DNA of 64,000 bases from the NCBI RefSeq assembly GCF_013426205.1, contig NC_089424.1, positions 806,001 through 870,000 of the forward strand, in the 5' to 3' direction. Shown piece by piece: positions 11,045 through 22,457 of this stretch; positions within the stretch are counted from its first letter, which is position 1; each line of letters starts with the position of its first letter. A program made the position numbers and the translations under genes. The notes below the pieces were generated by a model. That model ran no database searches. It saw nothing but the letters and a program-made list of their open reading frames with translations, and was not told where the DNA came from. This stretch comes from Metarhizium brunneum. Taxonomy: Eukaryota > Ascomycota > Sordariomycetes > Hypocreales > Clavicipitaceae.

Positions 11045-13441
11045 CTAACTGATATCGAATTGATTACTAGTTCCAGTGAACGCTGCAATGCCCGAATCAA
11101 GATTCTTAGCATCGCCGTAGTACTTGAATCGATATCTTCCTGGCACAGCGTTCCCCGACGTATCCCACGTAAAGTCGACTTCGCTGTGTCCTAGGAGAGT
11201 GCTTGTGCGCCGCCACGTATATACGAGATACCAGTCCGCATCGTCGGCGACTTGGCTCCACGTCCCGTCTTGTCCCTGCTTCTCAACCGCCGCGAAAGTT
11301 CCCTCGAGGCGAAGATTATTCCGTGGATTCGCCCCCTGAAACTTGGCTTTGACAACGTCGCCACGTTTATACCTGGCTTGGGGCTGCGTTAAGACCTGGC
11401 CGAACTGTTTGAAAAGAGGTGCTGTGTCGTAAATCACAGGCAACACGAAATTTAACGACTTCTTCCTATTATCTGGTGGCAACTGTCCTTGCTCTGGCTT
11501 TTCTGTGGCGTCGGGCTTCAAGTAATGCATATTGCTGACTGTGAGATTGATATAAGCGTCGAGTTCATGGCGGCCAAATATTGTTGAAGCGCCTTCATAA
11601 CGCTGAACATCGTACTCCTCGGGCGTCGCGACGTAGTGCGCATAAGTATTGGCCGGGCTGCCCAGAACGACAATTGGGTCATCAACAAATGAAGTTGCCT
11701 GTTTCCCAACGGCTTCCTTCCACCGCCGGCCACTCATCGTGGTAACCTCACTGGGGCTCAGGATCATAACCAGTTGACCGACTCGAAACATCATGACATC
11801 CACGATGCTTGGTTCCCATTCATACGGATCTTTAAGCTCTCCTGCACTAAGAAATATGTGCTTGGGCTTTTGGCAGTCTGTTTGACGCTGGGATGGATTC
11901 TTGATGAGGTGCGTAAGAAAATCCCACTCACGGTTGTGTGGTTTACCGTTGTCTCCTTGAATGAAGTCAAACTCGCCTCGGCCATCCGTCGTCCCAGCAG
12001 CAAAGGCGTACCCAAGTGCGGCAGGGCAAGTCATGGCAGCCTCCCCGTTCGGCAATGTGAATTGCCAATATTCCATATTGTGGAAGAAGTGAAACGACTT
12101 AACCGTAGGCCCCTGAACAGGAGTGGAGGATTTGGACATGGAAGTCTAGCGGACCAGGTCAGCGTGTTCCTTGGACAGGAAAGCCCACGGGAATGCACAT
12201 TTATACTCACCAAAATGTCTTTCACACCCCTCAGTTGGCGAAGCGCAATCTCATGGCAGCTGCTTGCGCCTTGGTCTTGAACTTGCCAGTGAGGACCCCG
12301 GCCTTGGCATTTTGCAACAGTTCCATCTGCACATGTTGCAGTCTCAAAATCACACTGTTTGCCAGATCCGTCTTCACACCAAGCCCCCTCTGTATTGGGG
12401 GTGGCATCACCGAGGTTTGCTTGACTAAACGCTGCTACAAAATTGCTAGCAAATGCAGAATCTTCCCTCATCGCTTGTTCCGTCATCCATGCTGCCAGTC
12501 CTTTATTGTCGCCCGCAACATGGGTATTATTTCGGTAGAGCGATGTACCATGCACCGGAAACCAGTTCAGCAGTCCAGTTATTTTGTTATCCGAGGCTCT
12601 GGTGAAGCGCAACAAAGTCATGGTTGTGTCGGTCGACGCACTATACCTGGCTCGTTCCTCGGCAGGGTTTTGTAAGTAGGACCATTGTGATCTATTTATG
12701 GAAGCATCCGTAATCTCAGTGGTGCCAACATCAAGGTATCCCTTGCGTACAAAATGTTAGCTGCCATACTAATAATTCTTTGGCATTGCGCAAGCTGGAC
12801 ACGACAGGATCAAAAAAGAACCATGGGCCCTGGATCCTCACCTCTTGGAGACTTTCGTGTGCTCGTTTGATGGACAGTACCGCGCCGTCAACAATGGGCT
12901 GATAGCTTTCTTTGGTGAAGCCCAGGCACGGAATTTGAGGAACCAGGTAGTTGTTCCAACCACCGGGCGCGGAATGGCTATGTGCTGCCGCAAGTGCAAC
13001 ATTGTTCTGGCCATAGACAGAATAAGGGGCTCCCATGCCTTTGAGTGCATCCAAAACCCCAAAGCGGATAGCCGTATCTCCGACCAGATTGTCGAGAACA
13101 ACATAGACAATCCTGTCTTCGGGGTTGTTCACATCACCGATGATAAAAGCTCGGCTGAACAGCCTCTGGCGAATACCGCCGCCGACCTGCTCGAGGTTTG
13201 CATAGCCGGTAAGGATGATATCGGCCGCGGGTCCTGTGATGTCTGCTTTCCCAGTACCAATGAGGTACTTGTCCTGCGTCGAGTTTTTCTGAGAGCGAGC
13301 CGCAAATCGTGAATGAATTTTTGACCAGTCTGGGCCATGTGCCTCGGGGAACGAACCCGGCAGAGCAAGTACTCCGGGCACAGATGAGAGGAAGACAACA
13401 AACAGACCAAGAAGCCACGACACAAACGATTGCAGCTCCAT
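11045..13441 (-). CDS. Secreted neutral/alkaline ceramidase
   Basis: Hydrolyses ceramide to sphingosine and fatty acid; members act outside the cell or in the secretory pathway. Exons 12842-13441, 12211-12741 and 11045-12145, with introns of 100 and 65 bp; 743 aa. The first 25 or so residues form a hydrophobic signal peptide ending near VLALP. Conserved blocks are GYANLEQVGGGIRQRLFSRAFI, QNNVALAAAHSHSAPGGW with the His pair that binds zinc, NWFPVHGTSLYRNNTHVAGDN, the GD-x-x-PN catalytic block, and EVTTMSGRR followed by YAHYVATPEEY, which supply the Glu and Tyr zinc ligands. The usual nucleophile motif GDVSPN or GDTSPN reads GDATPN here, placing Thr314 at the catalytic Ser position. The first intron ends in AAG, an uncommon acceptor, but it alone restores the family sequence. 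Family assignment is firm; activity is open. Confidence 0.93.
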
Positions 13442-14347
13442 GGCTCGTAGGCTTATCGCGATCTTGTGCCCTGTATTCTCAGTCTTGCCTCGGTCAGCGA
13501 GGAGAGGGCTGGCAATTGAGGATTTAAAGATGCGGTATGACCATGACGAACGCCTTACAGCGAAAACAAACAACGTTAGCACACCATTCGACGCGGTTCT
13601 TTTCTTAGCGGGACACGCTCGACTTTATGGAGCGACTCATCCAATGTCTCGGAATAAATCTGCTAATGTACGATTGGCCATCGGCCCTCATTTGCCGTCA
13701 AGACATTCAAGGAGATCCGAGGCCTAGAGAAAGCTACCTTGGCGATCAGTCGTCAGGGGCATTAGAATTTCACCGACGTCCCGCGACATGGGTTTAGCCA
13801 CGATTCAAGGACACGGACGAAGCATACCGTCTGTTCCTGGTTTAGCGGACAATCATCATCTTGGTCGCCCGCGCCTTAGCCCATATCACACAGACCGTGC
13901 GCGCGTGCAGGGCCGAGGAACAATATCCGCACTGACGGCCAAGTGGGCCTGCCGGCGGTTGAGGCCATCATCGGCCCAAAATGGAAGCGGCTTACGATAT
14001 TGACGGGCACCTGATTGGACAGCTCGTACCAGATTTCTACTTGAGGGAGGTCCCTATCTTATGTGCATCTGAACTATTAGATCTACATAAGATCTGTGCC
14101 TAAATGATGGGATGGCCATGAACGACGTGGCTCGGTTACGGAAGCGAGGGACGCCCATCAACGGCATCGGTGCACCAGATGACATCGTGTCGGCTCCACA
14201 CCCATAGGTCAACAACACATTGATCCGATAGCTTATCGCTCGGGTTCATGCTTAGAACGTGGCCGGCTGATATGAGATATGTACAAAGTATCGCTCAATG
14301 GATGATGAATCGACCCCTCGGTCTCGCGTCGGACTGGGACAGCCCAT
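13442..14347. other. Intergenic region upstream of the ceramidase
   Basis: About 0.9 kb serving as ceramidase promoter and as 3' flank of the next minus-strand gene. No coding sequence or RNA gene is supported. Confidence 0.6.
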
Positions 14348-16191
14348 TCATACACAATCCGCAATGTAATCAGACTCCTCCCACCGCCAGCCCCGACCTA
14401 GTTGGTAGCCCACCATATACTGGTTATCACCTGCACCTGCTGCAACTGCAATGGAACGAACTCTAGACTCGGCAGGGATGTCTTTGCACGATGCCGGCCA
14501 TGGACCAAGACTACCCTCCTCGGTGGCCATGATCCTCCGTGCAACCCCCAGCACAAGATTGTTGTTCCACACGCCTTCTTGCAGAGGACGGGAGGTCATG
14601 AGCCCGATAGCGCGTCTACGAATCGTCGGGTCTCGGCATTTCGCAATTATCCCGTATAGCACCGGCACCGTACCGGAGTGCATGTGGAACTGAGGTGAAC
14701 AACTTGCCTGACCTTTCACATCTGCATCTTGCAGATCCATTGCTTTCTCGGCATAGCCCAGCATGTCGGTGAAGGCGCCAATGTATCGATCCCAGAGGAG
14801 CTGGTTCGCTTGATCGCCAGCACAGTTGATGGCAATATCAACCGCGCAATACCTCGACTGTAGTTCCAGCAAAGCCACTGCTCTCTTGTTGGCTCGGGAT
14901 GTGAGAGTGGCAGAGTTTAATGATTTGAATTCTTCAAATGCCGTAGACCATGCCGAGACTTTCCCCACGAGCCCCCTCATATCACACCTCTCGAATTGCA
15001 GGCGGATATCACTGAGTCCCTCTTGGGCGTCGGCCAGAGAAGCAAAGTCAAAGGAGCGCGACTGCTCGCTGGGCTGCAGAATGCTTGTTACAATGGCTGT
15101 TATGTCCGGATCCAAGTCTCTTATTAACTGCAACGCCGCATCAGCTGTCAACCCCTGTGCCTTACCCCCTGCGCCTTGTTTCCTTACCATGTATATTTGA
15201 GCGACTATACGGCGCAGGAAGCCGTCAGCGAAGCCAAAAAAGGCACTGGCATCAGAGCGTGGCCTTTCCCTTTGCTTTGCGCCATAATTCTTGGCCAGTT
15301 GGTTTTTGTTTTGTTCTTGGAGAATTCTGTAACCCGCTTTGACAAGTTGCACTACCGTCGATATGTGTCCTTGCAATGCCTATGAAATGCGACCTCAGCT
15401 TACGGGCCTTGATATCGGCAACAACCGCCCGTACCTCGATGCAGATGAACAATATGCACGACATTAAATGAATATGCGCATTGTCTGCAGTCCTCAGCGA
15501 TTTAAGTATCCCGCCAATCGACATGTTGTAGTGGCGCAGCGCAAATTGGTTCCGACTGGCCGGCTTTGGACTTGAGAAGGACTCGTGGTAGGACGACAAT
15601 GCAACGAGAGAATGCCGGATACACTTTTCCGAATCGGCAACCTGCATCACATGCCGGGTCCAAAACTCATCCCGGAAAAAAGTCGTCATTTGAGAGACTG
15701 TCTTTTCATAAAAGTACCGCAAGGAGCGGGATTCCTCCCGGCGGACAGGTGACGGCACCACGGCGATGAATCTTGGCTCAGCGTTGGCCGGGAGCGGCTC
15801 GTAGCCGTCGCAGATGCGGCCGCTGGCGGTACCTAATCCGTTGAAACCTGTGAGAAGGAGCACGTTGGGGAGCAGGGAGTCCGGACGAGGCTAACATCTC
15901 TTGCATGCCGGGTGCGTCTCGTCACATTTCACTCTGCGAGCTGCGTGACAGAGTTAGCCGTCTACCGAGCCACGGAACATTGAAGTTTCTGCCGGCCGCC
16001 TTACTCCTACGAAATTGCCAAATTAGCATGGCTCAATGCACACCGAGCGCTGAAGTAGAAATGGCATCCTGCACAAGGGACCACGGACACGCACTCGTCC
16101 GCCACGGGAAAACTGACTTGCATGTTCGACACCCCGTCCGGACCTTGGGCGCCTTTGCACGCCGACGCTGGCCAGGCTTGACTCTGGGCAT
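14348..16191 (-). CDS. Zn2Cys6 transcription factor with shortened zinc cluster
   Basis: Fungal Gal4-type regulator, 513 aa. Exons 16118-16191, 15896-15933, 15435-15832 and 14348-15379, with introns of 184, 63 and 55 bp; the frame stays open throughout. The N-terminus is basic and carries Cys21, 24, 28, 35, 38 and 45. Spacing is x2, x3, x6, x2, x6, while the family has x2, x6, x6, x2, x6, so three residues of the DNA-contact loop are missing. The motif GRICDGYE directly after Cys38 is typical of this subfamily. The remainder resembles the C-terminal fungal-specific region of such regulators, including HLMSCILFICIEALQGH across the third intron. No other GT-AG choice restores the normal spacing. 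It is divergent from a second Zn2Cys6 gene. Either a degenerate regulator or one with a variant cluster. Confidence 0.75.
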
Positions 16192-17270
16192 TGGGGAGCA
16201 GGCAAAACCGCAAAAGTTGCGAATAATCACGTAAAGGAAAGGGACGAGTCCACCCGCTCCTGTCGTACGTACGAGCCTAAAAGGGGTACGCGACCGAGGA
16301 TATATGTACAATGAAGGAGCTTGAATGTGCACAGCCAAACGGGCTGCGCCATGAGCCGAGGACGAATCTGTCTACCCAAGAAGAGTATGGACATACGATC
16401 CGGCCAATCACCTGGTTTACCGCGCTCCAGTTTCTCTGTCAGATCTGGCAACGACGCCACATCGGTTATCGGGACCGCGTTCAAAGTCGGAGGATTCGCG
16501 CGGAGAGATCAATTCCACAATATAAGCAGCCGTTGTCTTGGTATTCCCCGGATTTGAACACGTGTATATCGGCACGGAGGGGCCGAGGCACGGGGTTCCG
16601 GACATCAGGGACGTCGAGATGTTGTGTCGATACTTTGTTTGTGTTGAACTGTGTGGGCGAGTGGGTTCGATTACCCACCGACGGGGTCGTTGAATTGAGT
16701 GGAGGAGTTTGCTGCTGAAAGGGGTACAGTGCTTGAAGATGGCCATCTAATCTATATTTCATTCATTTAATCTTTTTGATCCAGCCATGTTATTGCTCGT
16801 TTGCATACGTACCTGGTGTAAAAATAAGCCCGTGCCGTCACTATCCTTGCCAACCCCGCCAGTTCTGTACCAGCCTCTCGGGAAGACGCCACGACTCTGA
16901 GAAGAGATGTTGACAAGCTCAAGGCTGTGCATTTCTGTCCCGACCACTCTTCAGGGAGTGAATAGCATCACAAGCCCACCCGAATAGGCATCAAGTAATT
17001 CAACTACCTACCGAGTAGATAGTCAGTCTTATCTGCTAGGCATCGTAACAGCTGGGCCAGAGACCAAGTGCAGAAGCCCACTAGTAGACATGTCAGCACG
17101 TGATCATCCACGTGTCCAACACCAATTTTGGGGCCTTGGGCCGGCGTCACCTCGCTTCAACTCATCAACATCCGGAAATCCGCCGACAATCAGCCTTCGC
17201 GACCTTCACCGTCGCGTGCGTCCAGTTCTAACCGTGCCTTTGCCGGCCGGCCGTGTTGCTCTGCCCGAAA
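16192..17270. promoter_or_regulatory. Divergent promoter region between two Zn2Cys6 regulator genes
   Basis: About 1.1 kb between start codons at 16191 (-) and 17271 (+). No coding sequence is supported. A short hairpin-like segment at 16666-16680 resembles a tRNA T-arm but has no partner arms. The region must hold the promoters of both flanking regulators. Confidence 0.55.
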
Positions 17271-19496
17271 ATGTCGGATTCTCCACCACCGTCACCGTCG
17301 CAGCACGCAACTGCCCATGCCTACGCCAGCAATGGCCTAGAGATCCTTCAAGCCGCCAGCGATGCTGCGCAGGCCATCCAAAACCCGCAAGCTCTTCAAC
17401 ATGCCGCAGCAGCAGTCGCAGCCGAAGCCGTGTCCCAGGTGTCCCAGGTGTCCCAGCAGCCTCAGGGCGTGGGCATGCCCGGGCTTGCCCAGGGTCCAGA
17501 CATGGCACAGCAGCATCTGGTCGCCGGCACGGGAGGCATCATGCGCGATCCGACCGTCAATCCGAAACTCACGCGTCTAAGGAGGGCGTGTGACATGTGC
17601 AGCATGCGCAAGGTGAAATGCGACGATAGCAACATTCCCTGCCGGCCGTGTCGCGAGCTGGGCGTCGAATGCACATATGAACGAGAGACCAAGAGACGTG
17701 GCCCCCCGAACAAGCATGCCGAAGCGGCCAAGGCGGCGAAGCGGCAGCGTCTAGAGATGGCCGCTGTTGTCTTTCCCCCTGCGTCCCCGTCGCCTCAGAC
17801 TGCGGCCAAGGCGTTGATGAACATTTCGTCGGATGGCATTCTTGATGCCGAGTCCATTGCGCCCATGCCCGTGCTGGAGCTTCTCGTGGACGACTTCTTC
17901 ACCTATATACATCCCTTGGCGCCGTTTCCCCACGAGCCCACCTTTCGACAGTCGTTTGCGAACCGTGAAGACCGAACGCGGCCCGAGTTTCTGGGATTAC
18001 TGGCCAGCATGGTTGGTGCCTTGGTCGCGTCTTTTCCGAGAAGCGCGAGGGAGCACCTCAAGGCGCAGCACAGCACGCATCTGTTCCCCAAGGCCATCGT
18101 TCTGGTGGAGAAATGCCGCGACATTGCGCTTCTTACGCGCGGTAGTAAATGGATCTTGAAGCAACCCAAGACGTTGGACGATGCTTGTACGAGCTACTTC
18201 CTCGGTTTGGCCGGGGCCTATACGCTGCAGTGGAATCCAGCACGCCATTTCCTAGCAGAGACGTTGATTTTGATGCGGGAACTGGGCTTTATGCGGCCAA
18301 AACACGCGGGAGACCTGCCAACCTTTGGCACTGATCCGTACTCGACCGAGCCGCTGCCGTTTAATCACGTCAAGGATCAGATCGGGAAGCGCCTTTTCTG
18401 GTGTCTCCTGTTGGGCATTAGGTAAGTGGTCGTGTCGAATTTTGGCTCAAGCCATGGCCATATTATTGACGTCTATAGGTCCATGACTCAATTGGGTATC
18501 ACTGGGACGGATTTGGTCATTGCACCATCTACGCCAAGCTTGCCTTATCCTTCGTATCCCGAGAATGTCGACGACATTTGCGTCCTGGCGAACGAGATTA
18601 TCCACCAGGCTGAGGGGACCGTCACACTGCTGACAGGATTCCGATTTGGCATCGACATATACACGACGATGAATGGCGTCGTGAGCCTGGAGCTTGCGTA
18701 TGGCATGAACACGTTGCCTTGGGCGGACCAGCGAATCCTTCTGCGGGATGGCTTGATGGCTGCAAAGGGAATCGTCGACAACCTTCCGCCAGAACTGCAG
18801 CTTTCAGCACAGGGTGAAGACGCGAATTCGCTAGCGACGCTAGACGAATCAGGCCTGCAATACGTACCGCCTGTCTGGCCAAACGCCCAGCCGTCCCACG
18901 ATGTCCGCAACGTCATCAAGACGCAACCAGCACAGCGGCGTCGCTTACAGTACGAGATCCAAAAAGCCAACATTTTCATGTCTCAACTGGCGACGCGGTC
19001 GTACTTTGTAGAATTGTACTTTAACCTCCGAGACGTACACCTGGCTGACGAGCAAAATAACCCCGTGGGGGATCGCAGTGAGGAGGAACGAGCATTACAG
19101 GACGCAGACGATAAAGAGATTTTTGCTCTCATGGCCGGGGAACGGGAATTAATCGTGCAGAACCTCCTTGAAGTCCTGGGGTCCATCTCCCAGCGAAACA
19201 TGGAACCCAACGGACTGTCGCTCATCAACAAGATCCGCCAGGTTGCATCGACGCTATTGAACGACTCGGCGGATCGCAAGGGGCCGGTGGCTATCAAGTC
19301 GGAAGAGGCCTTGTCTCAACTGATTGACATACTGATCAAGCTGGAGAAGACGGGTCCCGCGGCGGCGAGTCGCGCAGGCGATCCGAACCACATGACGGCA
19401 GAGGACGAGGAGGAGGAGCTGCGGCATTGGGCTGACTTGAGAGAGTACCAGCTGAGATTTGCGGCGAGTGGTGGCTATGCCGGCGTGGGAATCTGA
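17271..19496 (+). CDS. Zn2Cys6 transcription factor with fungal middle homology region
   Basis: Nuclear regulator of Gal4 type, 722 aa, in two exons: 17271-18421 and 18479-19496, intron 57 bp. The first 100 residues are rich in Ala, Gln and Ser. The zinc cluster is canonical, Cys107, 110, 117, 124, 127 and 134 (x2, x6, x6, x2, x6), followed by a basic linker with the GPPNKHAEA motif. This linker is shared, as I recall, with a group of carbohydrate-related fungal regulators, which I treat only as a hint. The middle homology region starts around residue 205 (ELLVDDFFTYIHPLAPFPHEPTF) and continues across the intron (KRLFWCLLLGIRSMTQLG). The C-terminal 200 residues are charged and probably helical. 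Target genes are unknown. Confidence 0.9.
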
Positions 19497-19789
19497 TGCA
19501 CCTCGCCGAGACGAAGGCGTGTTTTTTTCTTCCTTGTCCCTTTTGATTTGCATCGTGGAGAAGGATCCCAGTGTGATGGCACGAAAACCCTGCCATGACA
19601 GCCACTTGATTCACTACAAGGCCACGCATGATGCAAGGGCGGGGGAGGGAGACCTTTTCAGCAGATGAAAGTGTAACAACAGAAAAAGTATGGCCAGTAA
19701 GGCTACTCATGTAACGATGTGTACTATACCTACAGAAAGAATACCACTGCTCAAACCTCGTCGGCTTCCAGCCTAATGCATACCCGTTC

Positions 19790-20642
19790 CTAGCGCCACG
19801 AAATGACTCCGTACACAAAGGCAGCGCAAGACAAGACTCTGCACGGCATCAGTCCCCCTAGTCCCCTGTTTGGCCGAAGACGCAAAGCATTCCGGGCCCG
19901 AGTAAACGTAGAGACAAGGGCAGAGACGTACGTACCCCAAAGAAGACACCAAGACGATGAACAAGATGGCCACGGGCCAGGAAAAGTTGACGGAGCGTGT
20001 AAAGATGTAGAACAGCCCCGCGAAGCAGATCAGGCAGGTAAACGTCAAAACGAGGTGGCACGCGATGCTGACGACCAGCGGCATGGTCGACGCGCCCGGG
20101 ATGCCGAGGCGGTTGACGATGATGGTGGCCACGTCGAAGAGGAACGCGGCGAGGGCCTAGGCGCGACAACAGCACAAGTCAGCCCGCACGCTCGCTTCTT
20201 GTTCTTGGACGGCCGCACCACGGGAAAGGTCAGCTCGAGGACGCCTTCGCAGAGGGAGACGGCGTCGCCGGGCCTGCACAGGTGGTCCGACTTGATCCAC
20301 CAGGCGTCGACGGCGATACAGTTTTTTTTTTCGGCATGCAGTGTCGCGATTTGCATGGTTGCTTGCGAGCTGGTGGTGCTGCCTGGCGCCAACACGGGAC
20401 GAGGCTGACGATCTGGACGTCTGCCGTGGCCGGGGTCCAAGACCAAACGGTGCCTTGGAGGCAAAGTAGGCTGTTTCGACGCCGATATGGACATGGTGCG
20501 TGCCGAGGGCGCTGGTGAAGAGCGGGAGGAGAGGGGTGAGAGGTGGGCATGTCCAGAGGAGCAGGTTGGCGAGCCAGAGGACGAACATGTTGTAGATGGG
20601 TGCATACCGCCGTTTTGGCGTGGAAGCGTTTGCCACGGTCAT
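19790..20642 (-). CDS. Small multispanning membrane protein (5' structure uncertain)
   Basis: I do not recognise the family. The best-supported exons are 19936-20156 and 19790-19838, joined by a 97-bp intron. They encode two or three hydrophobic segments: ALAAFLFDVATIIVNRLG, STMPLVVSIACHLVLTFTCL with LICFAGLFYIF, and WPVAILFIVLVSSLGVLSC with AAFVYGVISWR before the stop. Upstream, a donor at 20218 joins the frame to a Cys-containing segment (CRPGDAVSLCEGVLELTFPV) through a 62-bp intron. An ATG at 20642 in good context begins another hydrophobic segment (YNMFVLWLANLLLWTC), probably exon 1. How the region 20300-20560 is spliced is unclear. The pattern of about four membrane spans with a short loop recalls MARVEL-like fungal proteins, but that is only a resemblance. 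Confidence 0.45.
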
Positions 20643-21440
20643 GGTGCTTGCCGTGTATTGTTATGCTACGACGGATCGGTCGGTTGTTGTTCGTCAAGGC
20701 TGGTCCCGTGCGGGAAAGTCGACAAAACTACGCAGTGTCGCAGGACTCGTTGCGGTGCCGCCCATGCCTTGTTCGGGCGCAAGCCACTGCAATGAAGCAG
20801 AGTCAAACCAGACGCTTCATGGTCGATGACAAGTTCTGCGAGTCACGCTCTACGAATGACAAACACCTCCCTACAATACGTAGCCTCACGCAACGAACAA
20901 GACACGCTCCTACCACGCATTTCTGTGTAAACCACAACCACTTGCCTCTTTCGGCCATACAAGTCCGCGTCGCCAACGCCAAGTCGGCGCCCGCAAAGCT
21001 GATTGGCCGTGTCGCACCATCTGCTGTCACCGGGCCGAGATGCCAATGCCGTCATCTCCACAATCCTGCCCGTCAACCTCCCCGAAGTGCAGATTGTTGC
21101 GCGGCGCTCAGTCCCAGCCTGCGGATGACATGGCTCGGCCTCCTAATCGCCAAAGCATCTCGACGACATGAGCGACCAAGCTACAGCAAGCCCAGACGGC
21201 AAAATCCAACAGCCATCCCGGCAAGCTGGTGCGTCTGCCTCGGCTCACACCGACGGTGGAATTGCGGGGCCGAAGCAACCTCATCGATAATCTGAAGCAG
21301 AGCCAGTCTCGAGTGTCGAGTCTCGACGACCCCCCTCTCAACTTGACTGCTGCATCACTGCCCGAACCACCTCAGCCATCTGGTATCAATCCATCCCATC
21401 GACAAAGGTCCTACTCGAAAAAAAAACAAGAGCCGTCACC
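20643..21440. promoter_or_regulatory. Divergent intergenic region
   Basis: About 0.8 kb between a minus-strand membrane protein and a plus-strand oxidoreductase. No gene is supported; it presumably holds both promoters. Confidence 0.5.
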
Positions 21441-22457
21441 ATGGCCGACATGAAGGCATGGCAGCTCGCCACGCCCGGCGAGGTCCAAGACACACTCAAG
21501 CTCACGACGGTCGCGCGCCCAGCGCCGGCCCTCCAGCCTTCCGAGATCCAGGTCCGCGTCATCAGCGCGGCCATCAACCCAGCCGACCACAAAGTGCCAG
21601 CCATGGGCTTCGGGGCGCGGGCCATCCTCCCCTTCCCCAAGACGGTGGGCATGGACCTCAGCGGCGAGGTCGTCTCGGCGGGCAGCGCCGTGACGGACGT
21701 ACTCGTCGGCGACCGCGTCATGGCGCGCCTGTCGCCGCTGCGCCGCCCCGGCTCCCTGTCCGAGTACGTGACGGTCCCGCGCGACGGGTACGCGCGGCTC
21801 TCGCGCACCGTGGACCCGGACGTGGCCGCCGCCGTGGGCACCGCCGGGCTCACGGCCTACCAGAGCATCAAGCCGTACGTCCGGCCCGGCGATAAGGTCT
21901 TCATCAACGGTGGCTCCGGCGGCGTCGGCACCTTTGGCATCCAGATCGCCAAGCTGCTGGGCTGCCACGTCACCGTGTCGTGCTCGGCCGCCAAGGCCGC
22001 GCTGTGCCGCTCCCTCGGCGCCGACGACGTCATCGACTACACGGCCGCCGACGTCGTCGCCGAGCTCGTCGCCCGCGGGCGCGTCTTCAGCCTCATCGCC
22101 GACAATGTCGGCTGCGACCCGCCCGGCCTGTACGCCCGCGCCGCCGGCCGCGTCCTCCTCCCCGGGGGCGTCTTCGTCATCGTCGCCGCCGGTCGGCACA
22201 TTGGCCACGCGGTCTCGGCCGTCGCCACCCTGCTCCGCCCGTCGTTTCTGGGCGGCGGCACCAACAAGGTCGTCTTGTACATGGCGTCGAATAACCGCGA
22301 CGACTGGGAGGCGCTGGCGCAGTGGGTCAACGAGGGCAAGCTGACGGCCGTCATTGACAAGACGTTTGTGTTTGACGAGGCCCGAGAGGCCTTTGGCCAT
22401 CTGCAGACGGGCTCGGCGAAGGGCAAGGTTGTGGTTCATGTGTCGAGCAAGGATTGA
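21441..22457 (+). CDS. MDR-family NAD(P)-dependent oxidoreductase (quinone-reductase-like)
   Basis: Medium-chain dehydrogenase/reductase of 338 aa without introns. The N-terminal GroES-like fold covers about residues 1-120 with the INPADHK motif and a conserved VGMDLSGEV segment. The Rossmann nucleotide-binding region begins at FINGGSGGVGTFGIQIAK, the glycine-rich loop at residues 157-163, followed by LGADDVIDY, which is typical of this subgroup. The Cys/His/Glu ligands of zinc alcohol dehydrogenases are absent, so a zinc-independent quinone oxidoreductase, enoyl reductase or related reaction is expected. The start is the first ATG after a T-poor leader with an A-tract. Nothing in the neighbours points to a biosynthetic cluster, although related proteins act as trans-enoyl reductases in some. 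Confidence 0.92.
   Translation: MADMKAWQLATPGEVQDTLKLTTVARPAPALQPSEIQVRVISAAINPADHKVPAMGFGARAILPFPKTVGMDLSGEVVSAGSAVTDVLVGDRVMARLSPLRRPGSLSEYVTVPRDGYARLSRTVDPDVAAAVGTAGLTAYQSIKPYVRPGDKVFINGGSGGVGTFGIQIAKLLGCHVTVSCSAAKAALCRSLGADDVIDYTAADVVAELVARGRVFSLIADNVGCDPPGLYARAAGRVLLPGGVFVIVAAGRHIGHAVSAVATLLRPSFLGGGTNKVVLYMASNNRDDWEALAQWVNEGKLTAVIDKTFVFDEAREAFGHLQTGSAKGKVVVHVSSKD

Noticed and set aside
16625..16690. Possible tRNA: hairpin GTGGG TTCGATTA CCCAC
   Set aside because: The loop has eight bases, and no D-arm, anticodon arm or acceptor stem is found nearby.
14348..22457. Idea that the ceramidase, regulators, membrane protein and oxidoreductase form a secondary-metabolite cluster
   Set aside because: No core enzyme (polyketide synthase, nonribosomal peptide synthetase, terpene cyclase) is present, and the genes are of mixed housekeeping and catabolic type.
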